Source of the DNA: Oscillospiraceae bacterium
GTDB taxonomy: Bacteria; Bacillota; Clostridia; Oscillospirales; Oscillospiraceae
Length of the DNA stretch: 64,000 nucleotides
Assembly: GCA_017540645.1 (NCBI GenBank)
Contig: JAFYAQ010000017.1
Location: forward strand, 42,281-106,280
Reading direction: 5' to 3'
Shown here: in pieces, positions 8,378-16,387 of the stretch
Layout: each line of letters begins with the position of its first letter
Position numbering within the stretch: the stretch's first letter is position 1
Position numbers and translations under genes: made by a program
Notes under the pieces: generated by a model
Told to the model about the DNA's origin: nothing
The model's input: the letters and a program-made list of their open reading frames with translations, nothing else
The model's database searches: none

Positions 8378-8460
8378 TTGGTTGTGAAAGAGCACGCAAA
8401 AGGACACCAAACAATAGAAAGACCGCCTAATAGTATACCCGGCAGGGACATATGCAATCC

Positions 8461-8892
8461 TTACGCTTTCCAGCAATATTCTATCGTTGCAGGTGTAATT
8501 CTTAACTCCGCATTACGATGTTTTTTCCCTTTCCAAATATTGAAATGTAATGTCATTTCACCCCACAGATCAATATCATGTTTGAACATAATCATATTCC
8601 ATGCATTCAATCCGTTGACTTTTTGTGGATCATTCATTGTATAGTCAACTTTTGTGCCTTGGCTGGTCAGTTGAATAATGCTGAGAGAATAGTCGCTTTC
8701 TACAGTATCGAACGTATACGTAATGGTAACGCTGCTGTATGGCTTCCAGAAAGCGTTCTCGCCAATTTTGCTGTACTCAATTGTAAGACCGCTTTCAGTG
8801 ATCTCAATATGCGTCATGCGTTCATCATGCATAGCTCTGGCTGTATCAAATAAAAAGTTCTTATCATGAAGGTCGAACAATTCTTTCTTCAA
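8461..8892 (-). CDS. hypothetical protein, A+T-rich orphan
   Basis: 143 residues from a TTG at 8892, spaced 8 bases after AGAGG; a GTG at 8901 in the same frame sits directly on the ribosome site and is less likely. The protein is soluble and beta-rich looking (TIEYSKIGENAFWKPYSSVTI). No family is recognised. Its composition is clearly more A+T-rich than the rest of the window, suggesting recent acquisition. It has its own promoter and hairpin terminator. Confidence 0.65.
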   Translation of the reverse strand: MKKELFDLHDKNFLFDTARAMHDERMTHIEITESGLTIEYSKIGENAFWKPYSSVTITYTFDTVESDYSLSIIQLTSQGTKVDYTMNDPQKVNGLNAWNMIMFKHDIDLWGEMTLHFNIWKGKKHRNAELRITPATIEYCWKA

Positions 8893-8919
8893 TGTTTCCA
8901 CCTCTTCTCAGTAACGCGA

Positions 8920-8948
8920 ATTATATCATTTTTCTTCCTTGACTTCAA
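8920..8948 (-). promoter_or_regulatory. promoter of 8461-8892 gene
   Basis: TTGAAG (8948-8943), 17 bases, TATAAT (8925-8920) on the minus strand. Confidence 0.82.
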
Positions 8949-8967
8949 TCGAATTCTATGTATAAAC

Positions 8968-9007
8968 AAGAAACCTCTTTTGCCCTGGTAGACAAAAGAG
9001 GTTTCTT
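8968..9007 (-). terminator. hairpin after tRNA remnant
   Basis: A 15-bp perfect stem (8968-8982 with 8993-9007), third member of the local hairpin family. It lies just below the tRNA 3'-end remnant on the minus strand. Confidence 0.65.
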
Positions 9008-9032
9008 TCATGGCAGCGGGAGAAGGATTCGA
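9006..9032 (-). repeat. duplicated tRNA-Gln 3' end
   Basis: 27 bases identical to 9154-9180, the 3' end of the tRNA-Gln gene including CCA and the bases just beyond. The 5' part of a tRNA is missing; a palindromic element occupies its place. Confidence 0.88.
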
Positions 9033-9113
9033 CCTCCGCTGCGGCGGAGGCCACCTCGGGTTGCAAGGCGCCCCCGGCGCCTTGCCAAGCGCCTTCGGGT
9101 TCGAATCCTTCTC
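9020..9113. repeat. 94-base palindromic element
   Basis: Terminal 13-base perfect inverted repeats (9020-9032 and 9101-9113) match the T-arm/acceptor side of tRNA-Gln. Inside are two perfect hairpins, 9033-9039 with 9044-9050 (7 bp) and 9064-9072 with 9076-9084 (9 bp). It has no coding capacity and looks like a small non-autonomous or REP-like element. Confidence 0.7.
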
Positions 9114-9119
9114 AGTAAT

Positions 9120-9157
9120 GAAAAAGACAGCCCGACCGTTGGCCGAGCTGCTTTTTC
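9120..9157 (-). terminator. tRNA-Gln terminator
   Basis: A long stem (9120-9137 with 9141-9157, some mismatches) whose 3' arm on the minus strand ends in TTTTTC, directly after the tRNA CCA end. Confidence 0.8.
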
Positions 9158-9158
9158 A

Positions 9159-9232
9159 TGGCAGCGGGAGAAGGATTCGAACCCTCACATACAGAGTCAG
9201 AGTCTGCTGTGCTACCCTTACACAATCCCGCT
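9159..9232 (-). tRNA. tRNA-Gln (anticodon CTG)
   Basis: 74 bases with encoded CCA. The acceptor stem AGCGGGA/TCCCGCT is fully paired. The anticodon stem GCAGA/TCTGT closes a seven-base loop CTCTGAC, giving anticodon CTG, which reads CAG. The T loop is TTCGAAT. It is transcribed from TTGACT-N16-TATAAT about 14 bases upstream. The 3' end is duplicated at 9006-9032. Confidence 0.95.
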
Positions 9233-9252
9233 ATTTCATACGCGCAAGTGGT

Positions 9253-9280
9253 ATTATACCCAATACGCGAAAAAAGTCAA
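9253..9280 (-). promoter_or_regulatory. tRNA-Gln promoter
   Basis: TTGACT (9280-9275), 16 bases, TATAAT (9258-9253) on the minus strand. Confidence 0.85.
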
Positions 9281-9369
9281 GAATTATTTGCAATTTTCTT
9301 TTCTGTCCTTTCCCTCCGCCTCCCGGTGTGCTACAATGAAGCAACAGAAGATCGAAGGGAGGACTTCCC

Positions 9370-10515
9370 ATGGAAGATATGCGTTCCCCCCGCCGGGTCG
9401 TGATCGTGGGCGGCGGCGCGGGCGGACTGGCGGCGGCGGTGGCCGCGGGACGGCTGGGCGCCCGGGTGAGCATCCTGGAAAAGGCGAATCGGGTGGGGAA
9501 GAAGCTGCTGAAGACCGGCAACGGCCGCTGCAACCTCTCCAACCGGAACATCAGCCCCGAGGGCTACAACTGCCCGGAATTCGTGGCAACCCTGCTCTCC
9601 CGGATCGGGCCCCGGGAGCTGCTGGAGTGGTTTGCCGAGCTGGGCCTCTGGCCCTGCGAGGACGAGGAGGGCCGCGTCTACCCCCGCAGCGATACCGCCT
9701 CCTCCGTGCTGGACGTGCTGCGCCTGGGCTGCGCCGACGTGGAGGCGGAGGAGATCTGCTCCACGGAGGTCACCGCCATCCTGCCCCGGAGCGAAGGGGG
9801 CTTTCGTCTCCTGACCCGGGAGAGCGGGGAGTTCACGGCGGACCGGGTGATCGTCTCCGCCGGGGGCGGCACGGCGCTGCTCCGGCCTCTGGGCCACCGG
9901 TATGTGCCCTTCACTCCGGCCCTGTGCCCGCTTAAAACCGATACCGATCCCATCCGGGGGCTGTCCGGCCTCCGGGTGAAATGCGCCGCCCGGCTCACCC
10001 GCGGGGGAGAGGAGATCGCCGCCGAACAGGGCGAGCTGCTGTTCCGGGACCACGGGGTCAGCGGCATCATGGCGCTGGATCTCAGCCGTGTCGCCCGGCC
10101 GGGGGACCGGCTCTCCCTGGACCTGCTGCCGGAGGCGGATCTCCACAGCCTGCGGACCTGGATCCGCTCCCGCCGGGGCCTGGTGAACGAGGAGCGGGAA
10201 GTGCTGACGGGCCTGTTCCACCGCCGGGTGGGGGAGGCGCTGCTGCGCCGCGCCGGCGGCGACGGAGAGAAGCTCTGCGAGCTGATCAAGGACTTTCCCC
10301 TGACGGTGGAGGGTCTGGCGGACACCGCCAACGCCCAGGTGACCCGGGGCGGGGCGGAGCTGTCGGCTTTCGATCCCCTGACTCTGGAGAGCCGGCTGAT
10401 CCCCGGCCTCTACTGCGTGGGAGAGGCTCTGGACGTGGACGGGCGCTGCGGCGGCTTTAACCTCCACTGGGCCTTCGCCTCGGGCATGGCCGCGGGAAGG
10501 AGCGCCGCCCGGTGA
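9370..10515 (+). CDS. HI0933/BaiN-family FAD-dependent oxidoreductase
   Basis: 381 residues. The N-terminal FAD-binding motif VVIVGGGAGGLAAAVA (about residues 8-23) and the family signature KKLLKTGNGRCNLSN (about 45-59) identify the HI0933 family, which includes YhiN and BaiN. The C-terminal GLYCVGEALDVDGRCGGFNL is the second FAD contact. It is a cytoplasmic flavoprotein with uncertain substrate; BaiN reports link the family to bile acid dehydroxylation, but that role is not shown here. Its ATG follows AGGGAGGACTTCCC. The stop overlaps the next start by four bases. Confidence 0.93.
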   Translation: MEDMRSPRRVVIVGGGAGGLAAAVAAGRLGARVSILEKANRVGKKLLKTGNGRCNLSNRNISPEGYNCPEFVATLLSRIGPRELLEWFAELGLWPCEDEEGRVYPRSDTASSVLDVLRLGCADVEAEEICSTEVTAILPRSEGGFRLLTRESGEFTADRVIVSAGGGTALLRPLGHRYVPFTPALCPLKTDTDPIRGLSGLRVKCAARLTRGGEEIAAEQGELLFRDHGVSGIMALDLSRVARPGDRLSLDLLPEADLHSLRTWIRSRRGLVNEEREVLTGLFHRRVGEALLRRAGGDGEKLCELIKDFPLTVEGLADTANAQVTRGGAELSAFDPLTLESRLIPGLYCVGEALDVDGRCGGFNLHWAFASGMAAGRSAAR

Positions 10516-12080
10516 TCCAGGTCACGGACATCTCCCTGCCGCTGGACGGGGATCTGAAGACCGCCGCGGCCAAAAAGCTGGGCGTGAAGCCCGGCCTGGT
10601 GACGGAGGCAAAGCTCCTGCGCCGGAGCGTGGACGCTCGGCATAAAAACGACGTGCGCTTCATCGCCGCGGCGGCGGTGACATTGAAAAAAGGGGAGGAG
10701 GCCTATTCTCCCTATATCCCCTGGACGCCCCCGGAGGTCACGGTGCTGCGGCGCCGGCCCCGGCTGCGCCCGGTGGTGTGCGGCGCAGGGCCCGCGGGCC
10801 TTTTCGCGGCGCTGACCCTGGCCCGGGCCGGGGCGGAGCCCATCGTGCTGGAGCGGGGCGGCGCCGTGGAGGAGCGCGCCCGGGACGTGGAGCGCTTTCG
10901 CGCCACCGGCGTGCTGGATACGGAGTCCAACGTCCAGTTCGGCGAGGGGGGCGCGGGGGCTTTCTCCGACGGCAAACTCACCAGCGGCACCCACGATCCC
11001 CGGGGCCGCCTGGTCCTCCATGAGCTGGTCCGGGCCGGAGCGCCGGAGGATATCCTGTGGCTCAACAAGCCTCATATCGGCACGGACCGCCTGCCCCAGG
11101 CGGTGCGGGGCCTCCGGGAGGCCATCCTGGCCGCCGGGGGAGAGGTCCGCTTCCGTACCCGGCTGACGGATATAGAGCTGCAAAACGGCGCGATCCGCTC
11201 CCTGACCGTCGTGAAAGACGGATTCCAGGAGCGGATCGAGACGGATATTCTGCTGCTCTGCGCCGGGCACAGCGCCCGGGATCTCTTTGCCCTTTTGCAG
11301 GCCCGGGGAGCGGAGCTGGAACAAAAGCCCTTTTCCATGGGCTTTCGCTGCGAGCATCCCCAGGAGCTGATCGACCGCATCCAGTACGGCGCCTTTGCCG
11401 GGCATCCGGCCCTGGGGGCGGCGGACTACAAGCTGGCGGTCCACCTGCCCGACGGCCGGGGGGTCTACAGCTTCTGCATGTGCCCCGGGGGCACCGTGGT
11501 GGCCGCGGCCAGCGAGGAGAGAGGCCTGGTGGTCAACGGCATGAGCGTCTATGCCCGGGACGGGGTGAACGCCAACGCCGCCCTGCTGTGCGAGATTCGG
11601 CCCGGGGACTTCGGCTCTCCCGACCCTCTGGCCGGAGTGGAGCTGCAGCGCCGCTGGGAGCGGGCCGCGTATCAGGCGGGCGGCGGGGGCTACCGGGCCC
11701 CGGCCCAGCTGCTGGGGGATTTCCTCCGGGGCGTGGCCTCCACAGGCCCGGGGCAGGTGAGCCCCAGCTATCCCCTGGGGGTGCGCTGGGGGAGTCTGGA
11801 CAGCTGCCTGCCGGACTTCGCGCTGGCCTCTCTGCGGCAGGCGCTGCCCCTGTTCGACCGGAAAATGAAGGGCTACGCCCTGCCGGACGCGGTGCTCACC
11901 GGCATCGAGAGCCGCTCCTCCTCCCCGGTGCGGGTGCTGCGCCGGGAGGACGGGCAGAGCAATCTCAAAGGGCTTTACCCCTGCGGCGAGGGCGCGGGCT
12001 ACGCCGGCGGCATCCTCTCCGCCGCCGTGGACGGCATCCGCCAGGCGGAAAAGGTCCTGGCGGCCCTGGAAGACCGATAA
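10512..12080 (+). CDS. COG2509-type FAD-dependent dehydrogenase
   Basis: 522 residues from a GTG that overlaps the preceding stop (GTGA), implying translational coupling. The N-terminal part (about 1-90) carries the conserved RRSVDARHKND segment of this family. The FAD dinucleotide motif is VVCGAGPAGLFAALTLARAG near residue 94, with NVQFGEGGAGAFSDGKL near 140. The C-terminus GLYPCGEGAGYAGGILSAAVDG completes FAD binding. The family is widespread in clostridia with unknown substrate. Pairing with the BaiN-like gene suggests related redox roles. Confidence 0.92.
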   Translation: MIQVTDISLPLDGDLKTAAAKKLGVKPGLVTEAKLLRRSVDARHKNDVRFIAAAAVTLKKGEEAYSPYIPWTPPEVTVLRRRPRLRPVVCGAGPAGLFAALTLARAGAEPIVLERGGAVEERARDVERFRATGVLDTESNVQFGEGGAGAFSDGKLTSGTHDPRGRLVLHELVRAGAPEDILWLNKPHIGTDRLPQAVRGLREAILAAGGEVRFRTRLTDIELQNGAIRSLTVVKDGFQERIETDILLLCAGHSARDLFALLQARGAELEQKPFSMGFRCEHPQELIDRIQYGAFAGHPALGAADYKLAVHLPDGRGVYSFCMCPGGTVVAAASEERGLVVNGMSVYARDGVNANAALLCEIRPGDFGSPDPLAGVELQRRWERAAYQAGGGGYRAPAQLLGDFLRGVASTGPGQVSPSYPLGVRWGSLDSCLPDFALASLRQALPLFDRKMKGYALPDAVLTGIESRSSSPVRVLRREDGQSNLKGLYPCGEGAGYAGGILSAAVDGIRQAEKVLAALEDR

Positions 12081-12096
12081 GGGACGCCGCCCCGGT

Positions 12097-12648
12097 TTAC
12101 TCGGTCAATTGCCGGATAAACCGCACTTTGCGCAGCCGCCGGGACAGCAGCAGCGCCAGGGAGATCTTCACCAGATCGGGGATGACAAAGGGCAGCACGC
12201 ACAGGCCCAGCGCCGTGCCCAGGCCGATGGGCCCCTTTGCCCGGGTGTAGACCACCATAAACCAGGCCGTGCCGAAGGCATAGCACACCGCCAGCGCCAG
12301 CACCATGCCCAGAAGCTGTACCCAGGGGCTGTTCCCGGCCCGGGCGGTGACGGCCCAGATCACCAGCACCGAGAGGATAAAGCCCAGAATGTAGCCGCCG
12401 GTGGGTCCCAGCAGAGCGCCGAAGCCGCCCCGGAAGCCGGAGAACACCGGCAGTCCCACCGCGCCCAGAAAGATGTAGAGCACCACCGCCCACAGACCCC
12501 GGCGGCCGCCCAGCAGCAGCGCTGCGGTGAAAACGGCGAAGGTCTGGAGCGTGAAGGGCACGGCGGCGGGGACGGAGATCCAGGAGCAGACGGTGATCAC
12601 CGCCGCAAACAAAGCGATCAGAGCCATATCTTTCGGCGAGAGCTTCAT
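12097..12648 (-). CDS. bioY: biotin transporter BioY (ECF S-component)
   Basis: 183 residues, six membrane segments. PFTLQTFAV (near residue 29) and GPTGGYILGF (near 80) are BioY signatures. It binds biotin and works with the shared energy-coupling factor module encoded elsewhere. Regulation is clear: a consensus promoter (TTGACA-N17-TATAAT) is overlapped by two BirA-type inverted repeats, one covering the -10 end and ribosome site, the other the -35. It is divergent from birA. Confidence 0.95.
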   Translation of the reverse strand: MKLSPKDMALIALFAAVITVCSWISVPAAVPFTLQTFAVFTAALLLGGRRGLWAVVLYIFLGAVGLPVFSGFRGGFGALLGPTGGYILGFILSVLVIWAVTARAGNSPWVQLLGMVLALAVCYAFGTAWFMVVYTRAKGPIGLGTALGLCVLPFVIPDLVKISLALLLSRRLRKVRFIRQLTE

Positions 12649-12650
12649 AA

Positions 12651-12681
12651 TTGTAAACCTCCGATTATTAGTGCTTTACAA
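12651..12681. promoter_or_regulatory. BirA operator candidate 1
   Basis: TTGTAAACC-N13-GCTTTACAA, a 9-13-9 inverted repeat, only one mismatch. It spans the bioY leader including its GGAGG, three bases from the start codon. Confidence 0.85.
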
Positions 12682-12709
12682 TTATAGGGCTCTCGCCTTG
12701 AATTGTCAA
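12681..12709 (-). promoter_or_regulatory. bioY promoter
   Basis: TTGACA (12709-12704), 17 bases, TATAAT (12686-12681): full consensus on the minus strand. Confidence 0.92.
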
Positions 12710-12733
12710 CACGGATATAAAAAAGGTTTACAA
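12703..12733. promoter_or_regulatory. BirA operator candidate 2
   Basis: TTGTCAACA-N13-GGTTTACAA, with the same 9-13-9 geometry as candidate 1. It covers the bioY -35 and lies 48 bases before birA, so it could also autoregulate birA. Confidence 0.72.
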
Positions 12734-12780
12734 TCCGCTCCCAACCTGCTAAGGTGGGGGAGAAAGGGGAGATGAACGCC

Positions 12781-13743
12781 ATGACAAAGGATGAGGTGCT
12801 TTCCATCCTGCTGGGTTCCGAGGGAGATATCTCCGGGGAGGAGATCAGCGCCCGCCTGCACATCAGCCGGGCCGCCGTGAACAACGCGGTGCGCGCCCTC
12901 CGGGACGAGGGGTACGCCATCGACTCCGCAACCAGGAAGGGCTACCGCCTGATCGCCGGCCCGGACCGACTGTGCCCGGGGGAGCTTTTGTACCGGCTGG
13001 GCCGGGAGCGGATGGAGCGGGTGATCGTGCTGGACAGTGTGGACTCCACCAACACCTACTTAAAAAAACACGCCCGGGAGCTGCCGGACGGGACGGTGTG
13101 CATGGCCAACGAGCAGACCGGCGGGCGCGGGCGCATGGGCCGGAGCTTCCACTCCCCCATGAACGAGGGGGTGTACATCTCCTGTCTGATGAAGCCGAAC
13201 TGCGCCCCGGCGGAGACCATGGGCATCACCGCCATGGCCGCGGTGGAGACCGGCCGGGCGCTGGAGACAGTGACGGGGCTCCGTCCGGGGATCAAATGGG
13301 TCAACGATCTGGAGTTGGACGGGAAAAAGCTGGTGGGCATCCTGACCGAGCTGGGCATGGAGGCGGAGAGCGGCCGCATCCAGTATCTCATCGTGGGCGT
13401 GGGCATCAACGTGAAGGAGCGGGCCTTTCCCCCGGAGCTGCGGGACATCGCCACCTCTCTGGCCCTTTCCGGTGCGGATGAGGTCTCCCGCTGCGACATC
13501 GCCGCGGAGATGGTCCGGCGGCTGGACGCGCTGCGCCGGGATTTCCTCACCCGGCGGGAGAGGTATCTCTCGGAGTTTCGCGCCAACTGCACCACTCTGG
13601 GCCGGGAGATCAGCTACTGGCGCGACGACCGGAAGATCATCGCCCGGGCGGAGGACGTGGACGAGAGCTTCGGGCTGATCGTCTCCAATGAGGAGGGACG
13701 GAGCGTCCTCCGGGCCGGAGAGGTCAGCGTGCGAAAAGTATAA
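12781..13743 (+). CDS. birA: biotin-protein ligase / biotin operon repressor BirA
   Basis: 320 residues. An N-terminal winged helix-turn-helix (about residues 1-60, ISGEEISARLHISRAAVNNAV) is followed by the ligase domain. SVDSTN (near 82), the biotinyl-AMP loop GGRGRMGRSFHSP (near 112) and KWVNDL (near 173) are conserved. It activates biotin, transfers it to carboxylases and represses bioY when loaded with biotinyl-AMP. The ATG at 12781 has AGGGGAG nine bases upstream; ATG 12772 is the alternative. Confidence 0.95.
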   Translation: MTKDEVLSILLGSEGDISGEEISARLHISRAAVNNAVRALRDEGYAIDSATRKGYRLIAGPDRLCPGELLYRLGRERMERVIVLDSVDSTNTYLKKHARELPDGTVCMANEQTGGRGRMGRSFHSPMNEGVYISCLMKPNCAPAETMGITAMAAVETGRALETVTGLRPGIKWVNDLELDGKKLVGILTELGMEAESGRIQYLIVGVGINVKERAFPPELRDIATSLALSGADEVSRCDIAAEMVRRLDALRRDFLTRRERYLSEFRANCTTLGREISYWRDDRKIIARAEDVDESFGLIVSNEEGRSVLRAGEVSVRKV

Positions 13744-13782
13744 AATCATGGCCGGACGGCGTGATCGCCGTCCGGCCATGTT
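13742..13782. terminator. convergent terminator, birA / phosphoesterase
   Basis: A 15-bp perfect stem (13747-13761 with 13766-13780). On the minus strand it is followed by ATTTTAT; on the plus strand by TTGTC. Confidence 0.85.
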
Positions 13783-13783
13783 G

Positions 13784-14374
13784 TCACAGCTCCAGAAACT
13801 GATATCCGTAAGCGTTGATGATCTCGGTATCGCCCAGACGGCTTCGCCGGGGGATCTTGTAGCCGTAGTTCAGGTGCACGTGCCCGTGGACAAAGTAACG
13901 GGGATGCCACCGCTCCACCAGCCCCCGGAAGCTGTCAAAGCCCCGGTGGGCCGGGTCGTCCTGGTCCCCCAGGCCCCGGATGGGGGCGTGGGCCAGCACG
14001 ATGTCCACCCCTCCGCCCAGCCAGAGGGCGGGGGCCTTTTTTCGGATACGGCGGCGCATCTGCCCTTCGCTGTACTGGTAGGGCCCGCCGTTATACCAGC
14101 TGCTGCCCCCCAGACCCAGGATGCGCAGGCCTTCCACCGTCACAAGCCGGCCGTCCACGCACTCGCAGCCCTCCGGCGGCTGGGTCTCGTAGATCCCGTC
14201 GTGGTTGCCGGGGACATAGAGCAGCCGGGCGTGGCTCATGGTGACCAGAAAGGAAAGGTATTCCGGCTTCAGATCGCCGCAGGACAAGATCAGATCCACG
14301 TCGTCCAGGCGTCCGGGGACAAAGTGATCCCAGAGGAGCGGACTCTCTATATCGGATATCAGCAGCAGTTTCAT
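13784..14374 (-). CDS. YfcE-like cytoplasmic metallophosphoesterase
   Basis: 196 residues, no signal peptide. Metal-binding motifs: ISDIES at the N-terminus (an E where most family members have H), SCGDLK near 31, VPGNHDG near 54, LAHAPIRG near 127 and HGHVHLNYG near 158. It probably hydrolyses a phosphodiester or phosphomonoester in the cytoplasm. Its start overlaps the stop of the BMP-domain gene by four bases, so the two are translationally coupled and may act on the same ligand. Confidence 0.85.
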   Translation of the reverse strand: MKLLLISDIESPLLWDHFVPGRLDDVDLILSCGDLKPEYLSFLVTMSHARLLYVPGNHDGIYETQPPEGCECVDGRLVTVEGLRILGLGGSSWYNGGPYQYSEGQMRRRIRKKAPALWLGGGVDIVLAHAPIRGLGDQDDPAHRGFDSFRGLVERWHPRYFVHGHVHLNYGYKIPRRSRLGDTEIINAYGYQFLEL

Positions 14375-16320
14375 AGCTGTTTGTCCGTCTCCTTCTCCGG
14401 GGGCAGATACTCCCGGTACAGCCCCAGATGCCGCACCAGGTGCCGGGACTCGGGTCGCAGCTCGTCAAAGCCGGGGATGTACCCGTCCACCGCGTCCAGC
14501 AGATAGTCCATGCGCATGATCTCCTCCGCCGTCAGGCCCCGGGAGCCGTCGTTCCGGATCTTTCCGGTCTGATCCCGCAGAAGGCAGCGGAAGGGCTCCA
14601 GATGCCCGTCGGTGATGTCGCACTGGAGCGTGGTCACCAGACGGCGCAGACCGTCCGGCAGGCTGTCGGACAGATTCAGCGTGATCACCCGGCTGCGCAG
14701 GCCCCACCAGTAGTTGATGGCGGCGTAGCCCTTGTCACTGCCGTAACTGCCGTCCAGGATGGAGCGGATCACCCGGGTGTAATACCGGCCCCAGGCCCAG
14801 CCGGTGGAGGCCAGAGGCTGGAGGCTGTTGTCGTGCCGGAGACGGTACAATGACCAGTCCTGGTCTTCCCGGGGCTCGTCGATGGCCTCCTGCCGGGAGA
14901 TCACGCGGCAGCCCGCCTGCCGGAGGAGGTCCTCCGGCCGGTCGTCGATACAGGACCAGCGCAGCAGCACATGGGCTTCCGGGTCCACACAGCGGGCGCC
15001 CAGCACGAAGGCGTTGATGGCCGCCGGGACGCCGTAGATGGGATAGTCCGCCACATAGCCGATGGAGCCGCCCCGGCACATGGCGCCGGCCACCGCCCCG
15101 GCCAGGAACTTGGTCTCATACATGCGGCTGTAGTAGCAGCGCACCCCCGGATAGGAGCCGGACAGGGAACAGTTGAGGATCTTCACCCCGGGATGGAGGG
15201 CCGCGGTTTTGCGGCAGACGTCCATCAGTGTGGGAGTGACGGCAAAGATCACGTCGCAGCCGTCCTTTACGGCGGTCTCCATGGTCTCCTGGGCGCTCTC
15301 CAGACTGGTGATGTAGGTGCGGGTGGAGACGGCGTCGCCCATGACCCGCTCCAGGTGGAGACGGCCGTTCTCATGGGCGGTGATCCAGCGGCTGTTCTCC
15401 GGCCGGGCCGGATAGATGAAGGCCGCGTTGACATGATCCGCCCGGACAAAGCCCAGCAGGGTGGAGGAGAGGGACTTCTCCGCCTTGGGAGGCTCGGTGC
15501 TGACCTGGATGGGCTTGTCGTGGGCCAGGGATTCCACATTTTTCTGCAGAGTGTCCAGGGCCTTGCCGATCTCCGGCAGGGTCTTTTTCGTCAGGTCGGA
15601 GAAGGGATAGATCCCCAGCCAGGAGAGCAGGATATCCCCCGCCGTAACTCCCTCGGGGAGGGGCTCCTTTTTGGCCAGGGCGTCCCGGAGCCGGACATAA
15701 CCGCTGGTGAAGCGGCGGCGCTCCTCCTCCGTCCACACATGGTCCGGCTCCATGCCCAGGGCGGCCTGGAGCTTGGCATAGCTGCCCAGACGGGAAAAAC
15801 GGGGCAGATAAAGCTTGCTCAGAGGGTAAAAGCGCATGAATTCGTAGTAGATCTGCACGCTCAGATCTTCGGAGTAGGCGGGCACGAAGCGCACCACGTT
15901 GCCCATCACGTCCGGGCAGTCCAGGCTCTTCAGGACGCTGACCCGCTTGTTGCCCTCCTGGACGTAAAACCGGCCCATGTACTCAAAGCAGCGGATGGGA
16001 TCCCGGATGCCCTCGTCCAGATGGGAGGCGCACAGGCTGATCCACTTGCTGCCGAACTCGGTGTTGGCCTCCAGCAGCGGCATGAAGTTCCCGGCAAAGG
16101 CCTCCCGTCGGCCCGCCGCCTTGGTCCCCACGATCAGCTCCGTGGGGATTTCCATCAGGCCCAGATCCTGCCGTCCGGCGATCTGGCTCTCCTCCACCAT
16201 GTCGTCCAGCACCGGGGGATAGGGGTAGCGCCCCCGGGCCACCGCGGCGCGGTAGTATTTCAAGGCCGCCTTCTGGGCCTTTTCATATTGTGTTCTCCCT
16301 TGCAGGATCTGTTCCGACAT
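14371..16320 (-). CDS. cytosolic BMP-family ligand-binding protein with ParB-like N-terminus
   Basis: 649 residues from the ATG at 16320, preceded by GAGGTGATAG. The longer frame upstream lacks a ribosome site. Residues about 45-150 look ParB/sulfiredoxin-like (IPTELIVGTKAAGR, EGIRDPI, VQEGNKRVSVLK). Residues about 310-560 resemble the BMP/Med family of periplasmic nucleoside-binding proteins (FIYPARPENSRW, GSIGYVADYPIYG). No signal peptide or lipobox is present, so the binding domain is apparently inside the cell. Function is unknown; a nucleoside-sensing or regulatory role is an inference. Confidence 0.82.
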   Translation of the reverse strand: MSEQILQGRTQYEKAQKAALKYYRAAVARGRYPYPPVLDDMVEESQIAGRQDLGLMEIPTELIVGTKAAGRREAFAGNFMPLLEANTEFGSKWISLCASHLDEGIRDPIRCFEYMGRFYVQEGNKRVSVLKSLDCPDVMGNVVRFVPAYSEDLSVQIYYEFMRFYPLSKLYLPRFSRLGSYAKLQAALGMEPDHVWTEEERRRFTSGYVRLRDALAKKEPLPEGVTAGDILLSWLGIYPFSDLTKKTLPEIGKALDTLQKNVESLAHDKPIQVSTEPPKAEKSLSSTLLGFVRADHVNAAFIYPARPENSRWITAHENGRLHLERVMGDAVSTRTYITSLESAQETMETAVKDGCDVIFAVTPTLMDVCRKTAALHPGVKILNCSLSGSYPGVRCYYSRMYETKFLAGAVAGAMCRGGSIGYVADYPIYGVPAAINAFVLGARCVDPEAHVLLRWSCIDDRPEDLLRQAGCRVISRQEAIDEPREDQDWSLYRLRHDNSLQPLASTGWAWGRYYTRVIRSILDGSYGSDKGYAAINYWWGLRSRVITLNLSDSLPDGLRRLVTTLQCDITDGHLEPFRCLLRDQTGKIRNDGSRGLTAEEIMRMDYLLDAVDGYIPGFDELRPESRHLVRHLGLYREYLPPEKETDKQL

Positions 16321-16387
16321 ATCTATCACCTCATGTTCTTTCGCGGCCTTTATACCCCATAACGCCCAAAAAAGCAAGAGCCCGGGA

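Larger units (their letters stand above)
8303..8379 (-). repeat. promoter-hairpin cassette, copy B
   Basis: Copy of the 6696-6774 cassette. It contains promoter TTGTTA-N17-TATACT (8338-8310), driving the GNAT gene, and a 15-bp perfect hairpin (8342-8356 with 8363-8377) that would terminate the gene at 8461-8892. Confidence 0.85.

Noticed and set aside
9020..9113. A tRNA with long variable arm
   Set aside because: Its arms do not give anticodon, D and T loops in proper order; the resemblance is limited to T-arm sequence at both ends.
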